Shown in pieces: positions 26,944 through 37,762 of a stretch of 44,523 nucleotides of DNA. The notes below the pieces were generated by a model. It was not told where the DNA came from, did no database searches, and saw nothing but the letters and a program-made list of their open reading frames with translations. The position numbers and the translations under genes were made by a program. Source of the stretch: JBBRVP01 sp038246785 (GTDB lineage Bacteria; Actinomycetota; Actinomycetes; Jiangellales; Jiangellaceae); NCBI GenBank assembly GCA_038246785.1, contig JBBRVP010000029.1, positions 1 to 44,523 of the forward strand, given 5' to 3'. How positions within the stretch are numbered: position 1 is the stretch's first letter; each line of letters starts with the position of its first letter.

Positions 26944-27897
26944 CTACCGTCGCAGCGCCGCCTGCCCGAGCGGCGCGTCCGCCCGCGCCCGGGGATGAGC
27001 CGTCGCGTAGACCTCGCGCAACCGATCGACGGTGACCAGGGTGTAGACCTGCGTCGTCGCAACCGAGGCGTGCCCGAGCAGCTCTTGGACGACGCGTACG
27101 TCGGCGCCGCCGTCGAGCAGGTGCGTGGCGAAGGAGTGCCGCAGCGTGTGCGGGGACACCGGCGCCGCCACGCCGGCCCGCTCGGCGGCGTCGCGCAGCA
27201 CGGTCCACGCGCTCTGCCGCGACAGCCGGCTGCCGCGAGCGTTGAGGAACAGTGCGGGGGTGCCGCGGCCGGCGGTGGCCAGCGTCGGTCGCCCCCGGAC
27301 TAGGTAGCCGTCGACGGCGCGGGCGGCGTAACCCCCCAGCGGCACCATCCGCTCCTTGCCGCCCTTGCCGGCGTAGCGCACCGACCGGTCGGCGAGGTCG
27401 AGGTCGTCGACGTCGAGCCCTACTGCCTCGGAGATGCGGGCACCGGTGCCGTACAGCAGCTCGAGCAGGGCGCGGTCCCGCAGCGCCCGCGCCGTGCCCG
27501 AGGCGCCTGCGGCGTCGAGGATCGCGGCGACCTGCTCGACGGTGATCGCCTTGGGCAGCCGCCGCGGCGGGGCCGGTGGCCGGACGTCGCGGGAGGGGTC
27601 GACCTCGGTCCAGCCCTCTCGCACGGCAAAGCGGTGCAGGCCGCGCACCGCGACCAGCGTCCGCGCCGCGCTGCCGGCGGACAGCGCCGGCGCTGACGGG
27701 TCACCGTCGCGCAGCCCGCGCAGGAAAGCGGCGACATCGGCCTCCTGCACCACGTCCAACGAGCCCGCGCCGCGATCGGTGAGGAACCCGGCGTAGCGGC
27801 GCAGGTCGCGCCGGTAGGCGCTCAGCGTGTTGGCCGACAGCCCACGCTCGACCGCCAGATGGTCCAGGTAGCCGCGGACCGCGCGCTGCAGTGGCAT
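26944..27897 (-). CDS. xerD: Tyrosine recombinase XerD
   Basis: The 317-residue recombinase has the core-binding domain YLDHLAVERGLSANTLSAYR and the catalytic residues R in TGARISEAVGL, K in AGKGGKERMVP, HTLRH, LLGH and the tyrosine in TTQVYTLV. With XerC it resolves chromosome dimers at dif during division. The location next to the parA-scp genes and pyrG matches Rv1701. It is far from the RIT recombinases and belongs to the core genome. Confidence 0.95.
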   Translation of the reverse strand: MPLQRAVRGYLDHLAVERGLSANTLSAYRRDLRRYAGFLTDRGAGSLDVVQEADVAAFLRGLRDGDPSAPALSAGSAARTLVAVRGLHRFAVREGWTEVDPSRDVRPPAPPRRLPKAITVEQVAAILDAAGASGTARALRDRALLELLYGTGARISEAVGLDVDDLDLADRSVRYAGKGGKERMVPLGGYAARAVDGYLVRGRPTLATAGRGTPALFLNARGSRLSRQSAWTVLRDAAERAGVAAPVSPHTLRHSFATHLLDGGADVRVVQELLGHASVATTQVYTLVTVDRLREVYATAHPRARADAPLGQAALRR

Positions 27898-27926
27898 CGC
27901 ACCGACCGGCGCACCCGAGCGACCCG

Positions 27927-29042
27927 TCAGGACAGGACCTCGGCGAGCCCGACCGAGGCCATGCCGTGCGCCTCGGCCACCGGCCCGTAGGTGACCTGAC
28001 CGGCGCGGGTGTTGAGCCCCAGTGCCAGCGCCGGGTCCGCCCGCAGCGCCTCGCGCCAGCCGCGGTCGGCCAGCTCGACGGCGTACGGCACGGTGACGTT
28101 GGTCAGCGCGTAGGTGGAGGTGTGCGGGACGGCGCCAGGCATGTTGGCCACGCAGTAGAACACCGAGTCGTGGACGCGATAGGTCGGGTCGTCGTGAGTC
28201 GTGGGGCGCGAGTCCTCAAAGCAGCCGCCCTGGTCGATGGAGATGTCGACGAGCACGCTGCCCGGCTTCATCCGCGACACCAGGTCGTTGCTCACCAGCG
28301 TGGGCGCCTTGGCGCCGGGCACGAGCACCGCGCCGATCACCATGTCGGCGTCGCCGCACGCCCGCTCGACTTCGTAGACGTTGCTGGCGATGGTCTGGCA
28401 GTGCCCCTGGTAGATCGCGTCGGCCTGCCGGAGGCGGGCCACGTTGCGGTCGAGCAGCAGCACCTCGGCCTGCATGCCGATGGCGATGGCGGCGGCGTTC
28501 ATGCCGGCCACCCCGGCGCCGATGACGACGACCTTGGCGGCGTAGACCCCCGACACGCCGCCCATGAGGATGCCCCGGCCGCCCTGCGCGCGCATGAGCG
28601 TGTGGGCACCGACCTGCGGCGCCAGCCGGCCGGCCACCTCGCTCATCGGAGCGAGCAGCGGCAGCGTGCGATCGGGGAGCTCGACTGTTTCGTAGGCGAT
28701 GGAGGTGACCTTGCGGTCGACGAGCTCCTGGGTGAGCGGCTTGTCGGCGGCGAGATGGAGGTAAGTGAACAGGGTCTGGCCCTCCCGCATGCGCGAGTAC
28801 TCCTCGGCGACGGGCTCCTTGACCTTGAGGATGAGCTCGCCGCTGCCCCAGACATCGTCGGCACTGCCGAGGATCGTGGCGCCGGCCGCGGTGTAGTCGT
28901 CGTCGGCGATGGAGGAGCCGGCGCCGGCGTCCTTCTCGACGTAGACCTCGTGGCCGTGACGCGCCAGCTCGTGCACGCCGGACGGCGTGATGGCCACCCG
29001 GAACTCGTTGTTCTTGACCTCGCGAGGAATGCCCACCTTCAC
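27927..29042 (-). CDS. ald: Alanine dehydrogenase
   Basis: The 371-residue enzyme is full length. MKVGIPREVKNNEFRVAITP starts it, K75 lies in ILKVKEPV and H96 in TYLHLAAD, both catalytic positions of the family. The NAD site is VVVIGAGVAGMNAAAIAIGM. It interconverts alanine and pyruvate plus ammonia with NADH. GTG 29042 is preceded by GAGAAGGA. It stands between xerD and the NUDIX gene, where mycobacteria have no ald, so it is an insertion into the conserved order. Confidence 0.95.
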   Translation of the reverse strand: MKVGIPREVKNNEFRVAITPSGVHELARHGHEVYVEKDAGAGSSIADDDYTAAGATILGSADDVWGSGELILKVKEPVAEEYSRMREGQTLFTYLHLAADKPLTQELVDRKVTSIAYETVELPDRTLPLLAPMSEVAGRLAPQVGAHTLMRAQGGRGILMGGVSGVYAAKVVVIGAGVAGMNAAAIAIGMQAEVLLLDRNVARLRQADAIYQGHCQTIASNVYEVERACGDADMVIGAVLVPGAKAPTLVSNDLVSRMKPGSVLVDISIDQGGCFEDSRPTTHDDPTYRVHDSVFYCVANMPGAVPHTSTYALTNVTVPYAVELADRGWREALRADPALALGLNTRAGQVTYGPVAEAHGMASVGLAEVLS

Positions 29043-29117
29043 GGCTACCGACCGTCCTTCTCCAGCGGTGTCCCGACTCCGTCGGCGGGATGCGGGCCGC
29101 GTTGCGCGGCGTGCCGG

Positions 29118-29123
29118 ATTCTA
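29118..29123 (-). promoter_or_regulatory. Candidate -10 element for ald
   Basis: TAGAAT on the minus strand, 75 bases before the ald start, fits an actinobacterial -10 box. The -35 region is GC-rich and not recognisable. Confidence 0.35.
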
Positions 29124-29198
29124 GACCGGCGCCGGCCCCACGGGTCCGGGAGACCACGCGCTGTTCCGCGACCCGCGCCAGGCCCTCCAACCCGTCGC

Positions 29199-29253
29199 GA
29201 TCAAGGAGAAGACCACGTCAAACGTCGCCCATGACGTGGTCTTCTCCTTGATC
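29199..29253 (-). terminator. 22-bp perfect hairpin between the NUDIX gene and ald
   Basis: The left arm begins GATCAAGGAGAAGACC (29199-29220) and is matched exactly by 29232-29253, which ends CTTCTCCTTGATC; the loop is 11 bases. It follows the NUDIX gene after a G-rich tract and precedes the ald promoter. It could end the pyrG-NUDIX transcript. The exact 22-bp match is longer than usual for a terminator, so a repeated intergenic element is also possible. Confidence 0.55.
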
Positions 29254-29258
29254 AACAT

Positions 29259-29350
29259 GGGGGGTGGGGGCTCGGGCGGGGGGGTGGGGGCTCGGGCGGG
29301 GGTCTCGGGCGGGGGGGTGGTGGGGGCTCCGGCGGCGGGCGGCGGGCGGG
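29259..29350. repeat. G-rich tandem repeat, 20-bp unit
   Basis: GGGGTGGGGGCTCGGGCGGG stands twice in exact tandem (29261-29280 and 29281-29300), followed by shortened copies up to about 29350. Many runs of three to seven G lie close together on the plus strand, so G-quadruplexes could form. On the minus strand the NUDIX transcript ends in the matching C-rich tract. Confidence 0.8.
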
Positions 29351-29361
29351 CGTGCTGCGAT

Positions 29362-29999
29362 TCAGCGCGGTACGGCCTCGCGGGACGTCCACGGGGCATC
29401 GGCGGGTCGCAGGGCGTCGTAGCCGTCGCCGTGGCGGGCCGCCCAGGCGGCCAGGCAGCCGACGAGCAGCGTCGGGTTGTGCACGCGGCCGGCGAGCGCC
29501 GCGACAACGACCTCGGCGAGGGACACCCGGACGAGCGGCATGTCGGCCTCCTCGTGCTCGCCGGCGTGCCGGTCGGCGTCGGTCACGTCCTCGATGCCGC
29601 GGGCCAGATAGATGCGCAGCGACTCGTCGCTCATGCCCGGTGAGGTGAAGTAGTCGACGAGCACCCGCCAGTCGCGGGCGCGCACGTGCGCCTCCTCGTA
29701 CAGCTCACGCTGGGCGGCGGCGAGGTAGTCCTCGCCGGCGACGTCGAGCAAACCGGCCGGCGGCTCGTGCAGGCGGTGGCCGACGGGATGGCGGTATTGC
29801 TGGACCAGCAGCACGCGCTCCGCGTCGTCGAGCGCGACGACGCCGACCGCACCGGGATGCACGACGACGTCGCGGGTGAAGCGCTCGCGACCGCCCGGTG
29901 GCGCCACGAGGTCCTGGCGTACGGCGATGACCCGACCGGTGTCGAGCACGGTGTGGCTGCGCTCGATTGGCCAGCGCTCGGGGACATCGGCCAGGGGGC

Positions 30000-30003
<4 letters not shown>
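29362..30003 (-). CDS. NUDIX hydrolase (ADP-ribose pyrophosphatase type, Rv1700-like)
   Basis: The 213-residue protein carries the ADP-ribose pyrophosphatase-type NUDIX box: PPAGLLDVAGE with E followed by seven residues and RELYEEAHV (about residues 95-118). RVLLVQQYRHPVG precedes it. ADP-ribose hydrolysis is the usual activity in this subfamily. GTG 30003 overlaps the pyrG stop (GTGA). The apparent longer open frame upstream lies inside pyrG in another frame and is rejected. The order pyrG-NUDIX is as in Rv1699-Rv1700. Confidence 0.93.
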
Positions 30004-31778
<1,775 letters not shown>

Positions 31779-31885
31779 GAGGGCTCCCGTGGGTCCGTGC
31801 GCGGCGGCCGGCGTACGACGGCCGGTGTCCGACGGCCCGCTTCCCCAAGCACTGATGGACCGCCCGTCCACGGAATTCGAGCGTA

Positions 31886-33043
31886 TCAGCCGGGTCGGCC
31901 CACCCGGCGTACGCCGCACAGCTCGGCGTAGACCGCGGCGACCTGGGCGGCGGTGGCGTCCTCGTCCGGCCAGGTCTCGGCCACCGCGGTGGCCCGGGCG
32001 GCCAACTGGGCCCGTTCGGCGGGGTCGGCCAGCAGTCCCGTCATGGCGGCGGCGAGCGCCGCCGGGTCCCCCGCGGGCACCAGCCGGGCGCCGTCGAGGA
32101 CGAGTTCTGGGATGCCGCCGACGGCGGTCGCGACCACCGGCGTGCCCGCGCGGACCGCCTCCTGGACGACCAGGGCCCGTGCCTCCCAGGTGCTGGAGAC
32201 CACGAGCAGGTCGGCTGCGGCGAGCAGGTCGGCGACGTCGCCCCGCCGCCCGAGCAGGCGCACCGGCAGGTGCTGCTCGGCGATCTGGCTGGCGAGCGCG
32301 CCGTGCAGCGGCCCGTCGCCGGCGACGGCGACGACGGCCCGGGCGTCGAGCGCGCGCAGCCGGGCGGCGGCAGCGAGCAGCGTGGGGTAGTCCTTCTGCG
32401 GCGCGAGCCGGCCGACGGCGAGCACGAGCGGCTGGTCGTCGGCCAGGCCGAGGGTGCGGCGCACCTGCGCCCTCGACCGGGTGGTCGCCGGCACCGGCGG
32501 GGCCGCGACCGGCGCCAGCCGGGCGTCGGGCGACCCCAGCTCGCGGGCCTGCTCCACGAGGTCGCTGGAGGCGCCGAGGGTCACGTCGGCCCGGCGGGCA
32601 GCCAGCGCCGCGAGGCGGGCCAGGAGCCGGCCGCGGACGCCGGTCGCGAGGACGGCGTTGTGCCAGGTGGCCACCAGCGGCACCCGGCCGGCGCGCCGGC
32701 GGCCGAGGGCCAGCCCGGTCAGCGCGGCCGCCCGCAGGCCGTGGGCGTGGACGACGTCCGCGCCGCGGGCGAGCGCGCGCAGCCGGAGCACGGCCGCCGC
32801 GTCGGCGGGCGGCCGCGGAGCTGCCGCGATCCGCACCGGGACGAAGCCGGCTCCGGCAAGGGAGAAGCCGAAGCGCTCGTCGGTCCCGTCCGGACCCGCC
32901 ACCACCACCCGAGCCCCGCCGTCCGCCGCGCACGCCGCAGGCAGCCGGGCGGCGAGCGAGCGGACGTGGGTGCCGACGCCCCCGGTGCTCGAGCCGAGCA
33001 CCAGCAGAACGTGCAGGGTCGGCCCGCCCAGGCGGTCAGCCAC
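31886..33043 (-). CDS. Glycosyltransferase family 4 (GT-B fold)
   Basis: The 385-residue protein begins LHVLLVLGSSTGGVGTHVRS, the sugar acceptor domain with the GGVG loop. The nucleotide-sugar domain follows, with LVLAVGRLAPQKDYPTLLAA and VVSSTWEARALVVQEAVRAG, the E-x7-E motif of GT4 enzymes. The donor and acceptor are unknown. It overlaps the murJ-like gene by 8 bases, so it likely works in envelope assembly together with the flippase and the MraY-like enzyme upstream. Confidence 0.9.
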   Translation of the reverse strand: MADRLGGPTLHVLLVLGSSTGGVGTHVRSLAARLPAACAADGGARVVVAGPDGTDERFGFSLAGAGFVPVRIAAAPRPPADAAAVLRLRALARGADVVHAHGLRAAALTGLALGRRRAGRVPLVATWHNAVLATGVRGRLLARLAALAARRADVTLGASSDLVEQARELGSPDARLAPVAAPPVPATTRSRAQVRRTLGLADDQPLVLAVGRLAPQKDYPTLLAAAARLRALDARAVVAVAGDGPLHGALASQIAEQHLPVRLLGRRGDVADLLAAADLLVVSSTWEARALVVQEAVRAGTPVVATAVGGIPELVLDGARLVPAGDPAALAAAMTGLLADPAERAQLAARATAVAETWPDEDATAAQVAAVYAELCGVRRVGRPG

Positions 33044-34658
33044 GCAGCGCCCCCCGGCGGCGAACCAACGCCACGACGTCGCGGCGGTCGACGGCGGCGG
33101 CCACCCCGACGTACGCCACGGCGCCCGCAGCTGCCGAAGCCGCCGCCAGCAGGCCGGCCCCCGGCTTGCCCGCGGGCTCGACGAGGGACGCGGCGCCGGC
33201 CGCGACCGCCGCGCCTGCGAGCGCTCCGCACAGACCGGCCAGCACCGAACGGGGAAGCCCGGCCAGCAACCCGGAGCCCACGGCGCGCAGGGCAGCCAGC
33301 CCCAGGACGGCGGCGGCGACGGTCATCCCCACCGACGTCCAGGCGCCCACGGCGGCGACGAGCCAGTCGCCGGGCACGACGCGGGCGGTCAGTAGACCAC
33401 CGGCCGCAGCGATCCCCCACCCGGCGGCGGTGCCGAGCGCCGCGGCGCGGCCGGCCCCGGTCGCGTAGAGCAGCCGGCTCAGCAGCGCGACCAGCCCGAA
33501 GCCGACCAGGCCCGGGGCGAAGGCGACCAGCGCCCGGACCAGGGGCTGCGGGCCGGGACCCTGCTCGGGGGCGATGAACGTGCGGGCGACCGGCCCCGCG
33601 GTGCCGGCGAGCAGCGCGGCGCCGAGCAGCCCGGCGAGCACCACCGCCCGGGTGGTGGTGGCCGCGGTGCGCGCCACAGCCGCTGGGTCGTGGCCGGCCT
33701 GCTCCGACAGGGCCGTGAACGCGCTGGTGGCGATGGGCACGGCGAGCACGGCGTACGGCAGCAGGTAGACCGCCCAGGCGAAGTTGAACACGTTGATGGC
33801 CCCGCCGACGTCGTTCGCCACCAGCAGCACGACGACCAGCCACACCTGCTGGGCCAGCAGCGCCGTCACCCCGGCGGCGGCCAGCCCCCGTGCCCGCACG
33901 GCGACCCCGGGCGGGAAGCGCAGGGTCGGGCGCAGGCCCAGCCGCAGGCGCCGCACGGGTACGGCGGTGGTGAGAGCCAGCGCGAGCACCCCGGCCGTGG
34001 TGCCGAGCGACAGGACGAGCTGCCAGTGCTGGGGCAGCCCGGCGAGGTCGTCGCGGCTGCCGGCGTACCCGGCACCGAACGCGACGTACGCGGCGACGAC
34101 GACGAGACTGGACACGAGCGGGGCCAGCGCGGCGGCCAGGAAACGGCGGGAGGCATTGAGCAGGCCGCCGGTCACCACCGCGATGCCGTAGAGGGCGACC
34201 TGCGGGGCGAAGATCACGAACATCCCGGTCGCGACCTGGACGACGTCGCCGGTGTCGCAGCCTTGCGGCTGCCCGACCAGGACCCGCATGAGCGGCCCGG
34301 CGGCGAGCATGCCCAGCGCGGAGAGCGGGACGAGCACGACCACGACCCAGGTCAGCAGCGCTGAGGCGGTGCGGCGGACCAGGTCGACTTCGCCGCGGGC
34401 GCCCGGCGCCGCGAGCAACGGGACGACGGCGCCGGCCAGTGCCCCGCCGGCGACGATCTCGAAGACGATGTTGGGGACCATGTTGGCCGTGGAGTACGCC
34501 GTGCCGAGGCAGCTCGCGCCAACGGCGTCCCCGAAGACCAGCCAGCGGCCAAAGCCCACCACCCGGGCGGCGATGGTGACCCCCGCGACCAGCACGGCCG
34601 CGCCGGCGAGCGTGCCCCAGCGCCCGCGGTGCGGCGGACCGGGAGGGAAGCCGCTCAC
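33036..34658 (-). CDS. murJ: MurJ/MviN-type lipid flippase
   Basis: The 540-residue protein has 13-14 membrane segments of the MurJ/MVF family: VAGVTIAARVVGFGRWLVFG at the start, YSTANMVPNIVFEIVAGGAL, GGLLNASRRFLAAALAPLVS, and later INVFNFAWAVYLLPYAVLAV, FTALSEQAG. Family members move lipid-linked precursors across the membrane. Most actinobacteria have another MurJ near the chromosome end, so this one may serve a different lipid-linked sugar. It lacks the C-terminal kinase-like part of mycobacterial MviN. It lies seven bases from the MraY-like gene. Confidence 0.9.
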   Translation of the reverse strand: MSGFPPGPPHRGRWGTLAGAAVLVAGVTIAARVVGFGRWLVFGDAVGASCLGTAYSTANMVPNIVFEIVAGGALAGAVVPLLAAPGARGEVDLVRRTASALLTWVVVVLVPLSALGMLAAGPLMRVLVGQPQGCDTGDVVQVATGMFVIFAPQVALYGIAVVTGGLLNASRRFLAAALAPLVSSLVVVAAYVAFGAGYAGSRDDLAGLPQHWQLVLSLGTTAGVLALALTTAVPVRRLRLGLRPTLRFPPGVAVRARGLAAAGVTALLAQQVWLVVVLLVANDVGGAINVFNFAWAVYLLPYAVLAVPIATSAFTALSEQAGHDPAAVARTAATTTRAVVLAGLLGAALLAGTAGPVARTFIAPEQGPGPQPLVRALVAFAPGLVGFGLVALLSRLLYATGAGRAAALGTAAGWGIAAAGGLLTARVVPGDWLVAAVGAWTSVGMTVAAAVLGLAALRAVGSGLLAGLPRSVLAGLCGALAGAAVAAGAASLVEPAGKPGAGLLAAASAAAGAVAYVGVAAAVDRRDVVALVRRRGALRG

Positions 34659-34665
34659 GTCCCGG

Positions 34666-35565
34666 TCATGCCGGCGAGGCCGCCGGGACCGCCGGCCGTC
34701 GGCCCCACTCGTCCAACGCCCGCAGGGGCGGCACCCGCGCCACGACGGCGGTGAAGCTCACCCGTTCGCTGACGAGGGTGAGCGCGAGCAGGGCCGCCGC
34801 ACGCAGCGCCAGTCCGCCACGGCTCGCCCGGGCCGCGGCCGCCACCCCCAGGGCCGCGCCGAGCGCGTTGGCTCCGGCGTCACCGAGCATGGTGCGCTCG
34901 GCGAGGTCGTCGGCAAGCACCGCGAGGCCAGCACCCAGTGCCGCGGCGGTGACCAGATCGGGTGCGGTCGGGCCGCCGGTCGCCGCCCGCCAGGTGAGCC
35001 CCGGTGCGGCCACGACGACGGCGGACTTGATCGCCCGGCCCGGCCGCAGGTCGAGCAGGTTGACGAGGTTGGCACTGCCGGCGACCACGACGCCGGCGAG
35101 CAGCCGGTCGAGCAGTCCGCAGCGCAGGACGACACCGGCGGCCAGCCCGGCGGCGCCGATGACGGCGACCTTCAGCAGACCGCTGGTGACGCGTCCCTCG
35201 CGGGCCGCGGCCAGGTGGCCGCGCAGGCCCCTGTCCTCGCCGGTGCCGCTCAGGTCGTCGTGGGCTCCCGCCAGACCGGCCGCCGCGACGACGCCGACCG
35301 CAGCGCCGCGCAGGGACGGCGGAAGCCCCGGCACGACCGCAACGGCGGCGGCGCTGCTCGCGGTCACCACCGGACCGGCGAGCAGCGTGACCTGCTCCCC
35401 GCGATGGTTGACGCGCCGCCAGCGCAGCGCACCCCCGGGAGGTCGGGTCGCTGCCGCGGCACCGAGGGCCCGCGCGATCAGCCCCGCGCCGAGCGCTGCG
35501 CCCAGCAGGCGGCGACCATCCGGCTGCGCCCTCGCCGGCCTCGGGGCCGCGCGGCCATGGCTCAC
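34666..35565 (-). CDS. MraY/WecA-like (GT4-superfamily) polyprenyl-phosphate sugar transferase homologue
   Basis: The 299-residue membrane protein resembles the MraY/WecA family. GLAGAHDDLSGTGEDRGLRG matches the DD-containing loop, followed by HLAAAREGRVTSGLLKV, NLVNLLDLRPGRAIK (N-x-D-x-D-like site) and AERTMLGDAGANALGAALG (GDxG...). Such enzymes put a sugar phosphate onto a polyprenyl carrier. It is shorter than MraY, so the substrate is unclear. GTG 35565 overlaps the steB stop (GTGA). The longer open frame upstream is the shadow of steB. Confidence 0.8.
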   Translation of the reverse strand: MSHGRAAPRPARAQPDGRRLLGAALGAGLIARALGAAAATRPPGGALRWRRVNHRGEQVTLLAGPVVTASSAAAVAVVPGLPPSLRGAAVGVVAAAGLAGAHDDLSGTGEDRGLRGHLAAAREGRVTSGLLKVAVIGAAGLAAGVVLRCGLLDRLLAGVVVAGSANLVNLLDLRPGRAIKSAVVVAAPGLTWRAATGGPTAPDLVTAAALGAGLAVLADDLAERTMLGDAGANALGAALGVAAAARASRGGLALRAAALLALTLVSERVSFTAVVARVPPLRALDEWGRRPAVPAASPA

Positions 35566-36497
35566 GACGGGGATGGCGTGGCCGGCTCGGGCAGCGGACC
35601 GTCGGTGGTCCCGACGTAGCCGTACTGCCCGCTGCCCCCGGCGAGCTGTTGCGCCAGCGCGTAGACCGACACGACGATCCCGGCGGGGAGGTCGATCGCG
35701 TCCACCGTGGAGACGTCCGCGGACAGGCCCGAGTCGGCGCGGATGGCGGCCACCACCCCGCCGTCGGCGGCGGCCGAGGGCGGCCCGCTCACCACGCTGC
35801 CCTTGCCGGCCGCGTCGAGGGCCGCGACGAGGGACGTGAAAGGTGCCGGATCTTGGCCTTTGACCTGGGGACCGGCCACGACCAGTGCGAGGTGGGCCGG
35901 CGGGGGGGCGGTCGTGGGTGCGTCGATGACACCCGCCTCCGACATGGCCGTCAGCGTCGTCTGTGCCGACTCCGAGGCCGTCGTCGGCGGAGGGTCCGCC
36001 TGGGTGAGCAGGGCCGCGCCGAGCACGGTGCCGGCCCGGTCGTACGCCGACCCCGAGGGCAGCGTGACACCCGGTGAGACCAGCTGGGTGGCCAGCGTGT
36101 CGAGCACGGTCTCGTTGTCGGGCTTCGCCCACGCGTCGGTGACGGCCACCTGTGCGGTGACCTCCGCACCGGCCGCCTTCAGGCCGGAGGACACCTGCGT
36201 CACGGTGGCGTCGTCAGCGCCGGGCAGCGCCACGACCACGACGCTCTCGTCGGCCAGCCGCCCCTTCACCAACGCGGATGCGACCTGCTCGACGAACGCC
36301 CCCTGGAAGTCGCTGCGTCGCTGCAGGTCGCCGATCGAGTCCCGCAGGCGCTGGTTCTCCGTACCCAAGTCGTCGACCCGGTTGGTGAGCTGCTCGTCGA
36401 TGTTTCCCTTGAGCGGCCCTGCCCCGAGCGCGATCCCGGTCGCCAGCGCAAAGAAGATCGCGATGATCGAGATCAGGTGCGTGCGGAAGTCGATCAC
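35562..36497 (-). CDS. steB: SteB/MctB-family protein (copper transporter family)
   Basis: The 311-residue protein starts IDFRTHLISIIAIFFALATG, a signal-anchor membrane segment. A coiled coil (about 33-62) and an extracytoplasmic domain follow, with SVVVVALPGADD and LPAGIVVSVYALAQQLAGGSGQYGY-like blocks near the end. In mycobacteria the homologue is MctB (copper efflux); in corynebacteria SteB acts with SteA in cell separation. GTG 36497 lies one base after the steA stop. The steA-steB pair argues for the division role. Confidence 0.88.
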   Translation of the reverse strand: MIDFRTHLISIIAIFFALATGIALGAGPLKGNIDEQLTNRVDDLGTENQRLRDSIGDLQRRSDFQGAFVEQVASALVKGRLADESVVVVALPGADDATVTQVSSGLKAAGAEVTAQVAVTDAWAKPDNETVLDTLATQLVSPGVTLPSGSAYDRAGTVLGAALLTQADPPPTTASESAQTTLTAMSEAGVIDAPTTAPPPAHLALVVAGPQVKGQDPAPFTSLVAALDAAGKGSVVSGPPSAAADGGVVAAIRADSGLSADVSTVDAIDLPAGIVVSVYALAQQLAGGSGQYGYVGTTDGPLPEPATPSPS

Positions 36498-36498
36498 G

Positions 36499-37689
36499 TC
36501 AGAACAGCCCCTGCACCCAGGTCACGAACCTGTCCCACCAGTCACCGGAGATGCTGAGGAAGAGCTGCCCGGTCGGGGTGGCCGCGACGGCGGTGAAGAC
36601 CGCGAGCAGGCCTGCCACCACCAGCAGCAGCATCTGCCAGGTGGGCACCCGGCTCCGGTAGAGCCGGCTCACGCCCTTGGCGTCGACCAGCTTCCCCCCG
36701 ACGCGCAGCCGGGTCAGGAACGTGCTCGCCATGCCGGAGCGGCCCTTGTCCAGGAACTCCACGAGCGTCGCGTGCGTGCCGACCGCGACGATCAGGGAGG
36801 CCCCCTTGTCATCGGCGAGCAGCATCGCCACGTCCTCGCTGGTGCCGGTGGCCGGGAACGTCGTGCCCTTCAGTCCGAGGTGGGCGAGGCGCTCGAGGCC
36901 GGGCGCGTGACCGTCGCGGTAGGCGTGGACGACGAGCTCGGCGCCCGATCGCAGCGCCTGGTCGGAGACCGAGTCCATGTCGCCGACGATCAGGTCCGGC
37001 CGGTAGCCGGCCTCGAGGAGCGCGTCGGCTCCGCCGTCGACGCCGATGAGCACCGGGCGGTACTCGCGGATGTACGTGCGCAGGGTGGCCAGGTCGGCCA
37101 GGTAGTCGTAGCCGCGGACGACGATGAGGGCGTGCCGGCCCTCCAGGTCGGTGTCGACGTCGGGGACGCCGACGCCGTCGAGCAGCAGCTCACGCTCGCG
37201 CCGCAGGTATTCCATCGTGTTCGCGGCAAAGGCCTCGAGCTGCACCGACAGGCCGGTGCGGGCCTCCTCCATGGCGCGGGCCACCGACTCGGGCGTCTGG
37301 AGGTTACCCGCCGCGACGGGAACCGGCTCGCCGTGCTGGTCGCGGTAGACGACGTTGCCCTCGAGGCGCAGCTCCTCGCCCTCCTGGACCTGATGCATGA
37401 TCTCCGGCCCGACGTCGTCGAGCAGCGGGATGCCGGCGGCGAGCAGGATGTCCGGGCCGAGGTTGGGGTAGCGCCCGCTCGTCGAGGGCGCGACGTTGAC
37501 CACCCCGCCGGCCTGGCAGGCGACCAGCGCCTCCGCGCTCACCCGGTCGATGTCCAGATGGTCGATGATGGCGAGCTCGCCCGGGCGCAGGCGCTTGGTG
37601 AGGTTCTTGGTACGGCGGTCAAGACGCGCCACCGCGGCGACCCCGGGCAGGCCGGTCGCCCCGCGCCCCCGGCGGGTCGGCATCTTCAC
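36499..37689 (-). CDS. steA: SteA, cytokinetic-ring protein with thiamin pyrophosphokinase-like fold
   Basis: The 396-residue protein has TKNLTKRLRPGELAIIDHLD at the start. A central domain shows the TPK-like folds VLIGVDGGADALLEAGYRPD, LIVGDMDSVSD and TSEDVAMLLAD. One membrane segment is near the end (MLLLVVAGLLAVFTAVAATP). SteA recruits the RipA-type hydrolase machinery with SteB in corynebacteria. GTG 37689 is preceded by AGGA seven bases upstream; the following ATG 37683 is an alternative. Its position between recN and steB matches Rv1697. Confidence 0.92.
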   Translation of the reverse strand: MKMPTRRGRGATGLPGVAAVARLDRRTKNLTKRLRPGELAIIDHLDIDRVSAEALVACQAGGVVNVAPSTSGRYPNLGPDILLAAGIPLLDDVGPEIMHQVQEGEELRLEGNVVYRDQHGEPVPVAAGNLQTPESVARAMEEARTGLSVQLEAFAANTMEYLRRERELLLDGVGVPDVDTDLEGRHALIVVRGYDYLADLATLRTYIREYRPVLIGVDGGADALLEAGYRPDLIVGDMDSVSDQALRSGAELVVHAYRDGHAPGLERLAHLGLKGTTFPATGTSEDVAMLLADDKGASLIVAVGTHATLVEFLDKGRSGMASTFLTRLRVGGKLVDAKGVSRLYRSRVPTWQMLLLVVAGLLAVFTAVAATPTGQLFLSISGDWWDRFVTWVQGLF

Positions 37690-37762
37690 GCCGGCATCCT
37701 GCCACGGCGACGCAGGCCCCCCGTGGACCGCGCAGCTCCCGGCGTGGGAAGCCCCGGCCGGC

